This document shows, piece by piece, positions 6,438-10,000 of a stretch of DNA of 10,000 bases; position 1 is the stretch's first letter; every line of letters starts with the position of its first letter. The stretch comes from Leishmania martiniquensis (Eukaryota; Euglenozoa; Kinetoplastea; Trypanosomatida; Trypanosomatidae). The stretch covers positions 925,001-935,000 of the forward strand of contig NC_090165.1 of the NCBI RefSeq assembly GCF_017916325.1. Reading direction: 5' to 3'. The translations under genes were made by a program, and so were the position numbers. The notes under the pieces are model-generated. The model saw only the letters and a program-made list of their open reading frames with translations. It ran no database searches and was not told where the DNA came from.

Positions 6438-9272
6438 TCACACGTGCGCGTTCACGCTGCTGCTGTGGTGCGGCCAATGCTTGTACCACTCCACATCCTC
6501 AGCCTTGATGCGTGGTCGCACTTTCAGCAGAGCCGCGTCGATGTCGGCCGTCGTCATATGAGACGCCTGCACATTGGTTGTGACGGCGTGCAGCGCGGCC
6601 TCTTTCACCACCGCGACGACTTCTGCACCAGTGTAGCCCTCCGTCCGCTCTGCCACGTAGCTTGCTGTGAGCTCGACCGCCACCGGCAGGTGCTTAAACT
6701 GAATTTCCGTGATGGCGCACCGTTCTGGTAAAGTGGGCAACCCCACATACACGCGACGGTCAATACGCCCGGGACGCAGTACCGCGCCGTCGATGCTGTC
6801 AGGCCGGTTGGTCGCTGCCACAAACACGAGTGCGTTCTTCTTCTCTTGAAAGGCAGCGGGCAGCCCATCCAGCTCAGTAAGAAACTGCGAGATGACGCGA
6901 TCCGACACGCCACCGCGACCGCGGTGGCCGCACATCCCATCTAGCTCATCAATAAACACGACGCACGGGCTCGCCGCACGGGCACGCGCGAAAATGTCGC
7001 GAACCGCCTTTTCGCTGTCGCCTACCCACTTCGAGAACACCTCCGGCCCCTTCACGGAAATAAAGTTCATATGACTCTCGTTCGCCAGCGCCTTGGCCAG
7101 CATCGTCTTGCTGCAGCCTGGCGGGCCGTAGAGCAGCACGCCCTTAGGCGGAGTCAAGTCGAATTCCTTGAACACCCAACTCTGCTTCCCGAGGCACCAA
7201 TCCACCACATCGCAGAGTGTCTGTTTGGCCTCTGCGCTACCGCCGATATCGGCCCACGTCACATTCGGCACCGACACCTCGAAGCGCTTGAGCGACGACG
7301 GACGAACGACAGCTGATGCCGCCCGGAGGTCTACCTCCGTCGGTGTGATGGACTGGCGCGCTTGGAACGCTTGCACGACTGCTGTCTCGACAAGCCGACG
7401 CAGGTCTCGCTGCGTGAAGCCGTGCGCTCGTTCTGCCACCTCTTGCAGGCAGGCCTCGCTGATGGCAGGCCCTGCGGCTGCACCGCTGACACACAGCTCC
7501 GAGAGACATGCACGGAGGCATACGAGCCGCTCTTGCACCCCCGTAGGCATCTCCAGCGCTACCACACCTCCGCCAAAGAGTGTGGGACCTGTCAGACATG
7601 CGTCGAGGGTTTTCAACGTTGGCGCACTCGCGACCACTCGCACATCGAGACAGCGGCTCTGCAAGTCGAGTAGCTCGGCAGCCAAGGCGTGGGCGATGAG
7701 CGACATTGCCCAACAGGAGCCGGTGGAGGACGCCTCTCGGCCGCAGATCAAATGCAAATCATCCACGGCCACCGTCGCCGGCGCCGACTGACGCGCGCGC
7801 TCGAATACCTCATGCAGCGCCGTCGCCGTGCTCACTTCGCTGCCCTCACCCTGCGGCAATTGATCTACCTGAACCCACTCCGTGTATCTCGTTGGCCTCG
7901 CCAGTGCGGTCGAAGAGGTCGACTCCTCCACGTCCCCCTGGCGCTCACACTGGCGAACAGCCGAGACGTGGCGGGTGAGCCAGCGACTCTTGCCGACGCC
8001 AGCGTCCCCCACAACAAGGGTGCACATCCGCTCAAGCCCCGAGGGGACGTGGCCCTGGCACTCCCCAATCGAACTGTTTGGAATTGTTGTCGGTGCATGC
8101 TGCGGTGAGCCACTCAAGGCGTCTTTAGCACCGCTGCGGCTGCTGAGTCGCACCTCAGTTGCGTCCGTCACGATCCCCCACGTAGCTGCGGTCTTCGTCA
8201 CCGACGGCGAGAGCTCTGCCCCTTCGGCGGAAATGCTCAAGTCCACCACCTCCAGCGCTATGCGATGGGTCAGCAAACGCTGCGTGGTGCGCAGGTGCAC
8301 ATACACGATCTTGTGGTGCAGCGCTCGACGGAACAGCGCCTGCAACTCTACGGCAGACGCGATCAGCGGCACGACCGAGTCAGACGCGCCGGTGTCTCGT
8401 GCGTTTTCTGGGATAGCCATCTCGACCGTCACAGACAGCAGCGTTGGCACTCCGTGTTGCGGGAGGAGAACTGGGCAAAGCGCGATGGACGAGGCGTCGA
8501 CCAAAATCGACGCCGCGTCATCGTTCAAGAAGACCCTGTCGGACGCCGCTGCGCGCCCGCCGATCGGTCGCGCTTCCGCGTAAACGTCGCCGTAGCGTGT
8601 CGAGAGGTGCACAATATATCCGCTTTGCAACCCGAGGCGGTGCATGAGACGGATGGGGAGAAGGCAGTCGCTCGGCCCAAGAGCTCCGTCCACACCAACA
8701 GTGACTATCGCTGAGGCCACGCCACAAGTCTTTCCCATTGGCACGCCGGCATGGTCGCGGGTAACGGAGAAAGACGCGGCGGACAATGTTGGCGCCGTGC
8801 TCTGCTTCGCTTCCTCCTTGGCTGGCTTTGTTTTCGGTGAAGCTGAAGCTAGCGGGGGTGCGGCAGCCGCCGGCGCAGCAGCTGACACGCGAGAAGAGCG
8901 ACCGACGGTAGCGGCGGTGTTGCGCTTCGTATCTGAGGTCTGGTGGCGACTCCTGCGATCCTCTGCCTGGGTGCGGATGCGCTCTTCGCGTGGGGGCGGC
9001 ATTAGCGCGGCCGCACGCCATTCTCCGTTCTCGCAGCCGGTGTTGAAGTGATCCACAGGAGCACGAGACGGTACCGCAGTCTCCGCAGTCCTCAAGGAGC
9101 AAGAGGACGCTGAAGAGGAAGTCGAAGGGCTCGAGCTGCTGGCGGGTGCGAAGGTTCTGTGAGGCTCAGAGGATCCGTTGCGAGCAGGCACACCTCGGCG
9201 CCCAGCTTGCAGAAACCCCGTGCCATCGCTGTTGGGCCGTAGGGGCGGTATCAACGGCCTTTTTACGGGCAT
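6438..9272 (-). CDS. Tandem AAA+ ATPase, AFG2/SPATA5 (Drg1)-like
   Basis: The 944-residue protein has a Ser/Ala/Pro-rich, probably disordered N-terminus (1-165), a Cdc48-type N-domain-like region (about 170-345) and two AAA modules. D2 (about 670-925) is canonical: WADIGG (673-678), Walker A GPPGCSKT (716-723), pore loop KWVG (748-751), Walker B FIDELD with Asp775/Glu776, sensor 1 Asn822 and arginine fingers in RPGRIDR (833-839). The Ser in GCSKT and the RPGRIDR form favour AFG2/SPATA5 over Cdc48, NVL or PEX6. Yeast Drg1 releases shuttling factors from pre-60S ribosomes in the cytoplasm, and a similar role here is inferred. D1 (about 405-655) is degenerate: Walker A GDAGVGKS (422-429) is kept, but Walker B ends Asp504-Asp505 instead of Asp-Glu, the sensor 1 Asn is missing (VVASAPTLKTLD) and no arginine finger is visible. 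The ATG at 9272 follows a predicted splice acceptor. Stop is TGA. Confidence 0.9.
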   Translation of the reverse strand: MPVKRPLIPPLRPNSDGTGFLQAGRRGVPARNGSSEPHRTFAPASSSSPSTSSSASSCSLRTAETAVPSRAPVDHFNTGCENGEWRAAALMPPPREERIRTQAEDRRSRHQTSDTKRNTAATVGRSSRVSAAAPAAAAPPLASASPKTKPAKEEAKQSTAPTLSAASFSVTRDHAGVPMGKTCGVASAIVTVGVDGALGPSDCLLPIRLMHRLGLQSGYIVHLSTRYGDVYAEARPIGGRAAASDRVFLNDDAASILVDASSIALCPVLLPQHGVPTLLSVTVEMAIPENARDTGASDSVVPLIASAVELQALFRRALHHKIVYVHLRTTQRLLTHRIALEVVDLSISAEGAELSPSVTKTAATWGIVTDATEVRLSSRSGAKDALSGSPQHAPTTIPNSSIGECQGHVPSGLERMCTLVVGDAGVGKSRWLTRHVSAVRQCERQGDVEESTSSTALARPTRYTEWVQVDQLPQGEGSEVSTATALHEVFERARQSAPATVAVDDLHLICGREASSTGSCWAMSLIAHALAAELLDLQSRCLDVRVVASAPTLKTLDACLTGPTLFGGGVVALEMPTGVQERLVCLRACLSELCVSGAAAGPAISEACLQEVAERAHGFTQRDLRRLVETAVVQAFQARQSITPTEVDLRAASAVVRPSSLKRFEVSVPNVTWADIGGSAEAKQTLCDVVDWCLGKQSWVFKEFDLTPPKGVLLYGPPGCSKTMLAKALANESHMNFISVKGPEVFSKWVGDSEKAVRDIFARARAASPCVVFIDELDGMCGHRGRGGVSDRVISQFLTELDGLPAAFQEKKNALVFVAATNRPDSIDGAVLRPGRIDRRVYVGLPTLPERCAITEIQFKHLPVAVELTASYVAERTEGYTGAEVVAVVKEAALHAVTTNVQASHMTTADIDAALLKVRPRIKAEDVEWYKHWPHHSSSVNAHV

Positions 9273-9292
9273 AAAGAAACCTAAGGTGAAGG

Positions 9293-9330
9293 CTAAGTAG
9301 CAGGTGAGTGTGTGTGTGGGGGGGGAGGGG
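9293..9330 (-). promoter_or_regulatory. Predicted trans-splice acceptor for the AAA ATPase mRNA
   Basis: The transcript strand has a C-rich tract followed by a CA run (about 9330-9303), then CTACTTAG with the AG at 9294-9293. The 5' UTR would be about 20 nt before the ATG at 9272. A further AG at 9282-9281 is a close alternative that keeps the same ATG. Confidence 0.6.
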
Positions 9331-9752
9331 CAGCAGCAGTTGCGCTAGCCGTGGTGGCGGCATGCTATAGACCAGCACCCCCGACAGCACGGGAATATGC
9401 ATATATATGCACATAATGCATCGACGTGAAGTGTCGAAGCGCGAGAGGTGAGGAGGCGAGCATAGGCAAAAGAAAAGGGGAGCCATTCGAGCCCGGGAGG
9501 ATATAAACTCTGAAAGACATGCGCGACATTAACGAAGGAAGGGCGTTTCCACCGTGGCGCCGCTGAACGTCAGCTCTCATCGAGCGCGCCAACGCGTCCC
9601 CTGGCCGTTGGCTGGCAAAGCGACGCAGCCTCACCATCCTCATGATCTGTCCGTGTCCGCCTTTTCTCTGGCCCTTGCCGAAAAAAGCTACCAGGCTGGT
9701 ACGGAGGCTGTCCCGGGGAGTTAATGGGAGGGTTAGAGCGTTCGCGAGTTCG

Positions 9753-9772
9753 ACACACACACACACACACAC
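9753..9772. repeat. (AC)10 microsatellite
   Basis: This is the longest dinucleotide run in the window: ten AC units, then an interrupted GCACACAC to 9780. It appears as (TG)n on the transcript strand. Its length probably varies among strains. Confidence 0.9.
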
Positions 9773-10000
9773 GCACACACTTCAGCTTCACGGAACACGC
9801 GGATTCAGTTCTGGTGATGCGGGAGGAAAGGGGAGGGAAGAAGCTACGCCCGTGACGGCGCCACAGGCCCCCTCCTTCCTTCCTTTGCCCGCTCTTCCTG
9901 TATGCCTTGACGCACCCCGTCCGGTGTGCCGCACGGCGAGTCGCGACGTGACGTAACTTTGCCCTTTGCCTTTTCTCGCATTTTCTTTTACGACGGAGGG

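Larger units (their letters stand above)
9273..10000. other. Intergenic region upstream of the AAA ATPase gene
   Basis: The 728-nt stretch probably holds the 3' UTR of a gene beyond the right edge, plus the acceptor above. Low-complexity frames on both strands encode Cys-Val or Thr-His repeats from the CA/TG run and look non-coding. There is no recognisable RNA gene or mobile element. Confidence 0.5.

Noticed and set aside
7882..8583. Plus-strand frames opposite the AAA ATPase (for example 7882-8583 and 7168-7791)
   Set aside because: They are shadows of the coding strand. The minus-strand frame has unmistakable AAA motifs.
9365..9778. 137-codon minus-strand frame starting with a Cys-Val repeat
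   Set aside because: The repeat is a translation of the TG microsatellite, it does not begin at a usable site, and no domain is seen.

Overview
The window looks like part of a trypanosomatid chromosome, most likely Leishmania or a close relative in the Leishmaniinae. Four substantial intronless protein genes all lie on the minus strand and are separated by gaps of about 0.6 to 1.6 kb. Just upstream of each likely start codon, the transcript strand carries a long pyrimidine tract followed by a first AG, which is the layout of a spliced-leader trans-splice acceptor. Coding DNA is GC-rich, and the gaps hold (CA)n/(TG)n runs typical of these genomes. I see no bacterial features (Shine-Dalgarno sites, operon spacing), no classical promoter and no introns. 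This fits one polycistronic unit transcribed from right to left.

Layout in transcription order, from high to low coordinates. (1) 9273-10000: untranslated DNA with a splice acceptor serving the next gene. (2) 9272-6438: a 944-residue tandem AAA+ ATPase of the AFG2/SPATA5 (Drg1) type, with a canonical D2 and a strongly degenerate D1. (3) 6437-5577: spacer. (4) 5576-4968: a 202-residue predicted multi-pass membrane protein I cannot assign. (5) 4967-4375: spacer with a striking C/G-rich hairpin plus tandem repeat. (6) 4374-3325: a 349-residue WD40-like beta-propeller protein. (7) 3324-1772: the longest spacer, with low-complexity pyrimidine-rich sequence, an AT-only tract and a 14-bp palindrome. 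(8) 1771-260: a PLP-dependent group II decarboxylase close to aromatic amino acid decarboxylases, with an unusual active site. (9) 259-1: downstream untranslated DNA.

The genes share no obvious pathway, which is normal for a trypanosomatid cluster, where expression is set after transcription by trans-splicing, polyadenylation and 3' UTR elements. The strongest biological lead is the decarboxylase. Its mobile catalytic loop has Phe where true decarboxylases have Tyr, the substitution that marks aromatic acetaldehyde synthases in plants. The His that normally precedes the PLP lysine is also replaced, by Ser. I found no CRISPR array, tRNA, rRNA or intact mobile element.
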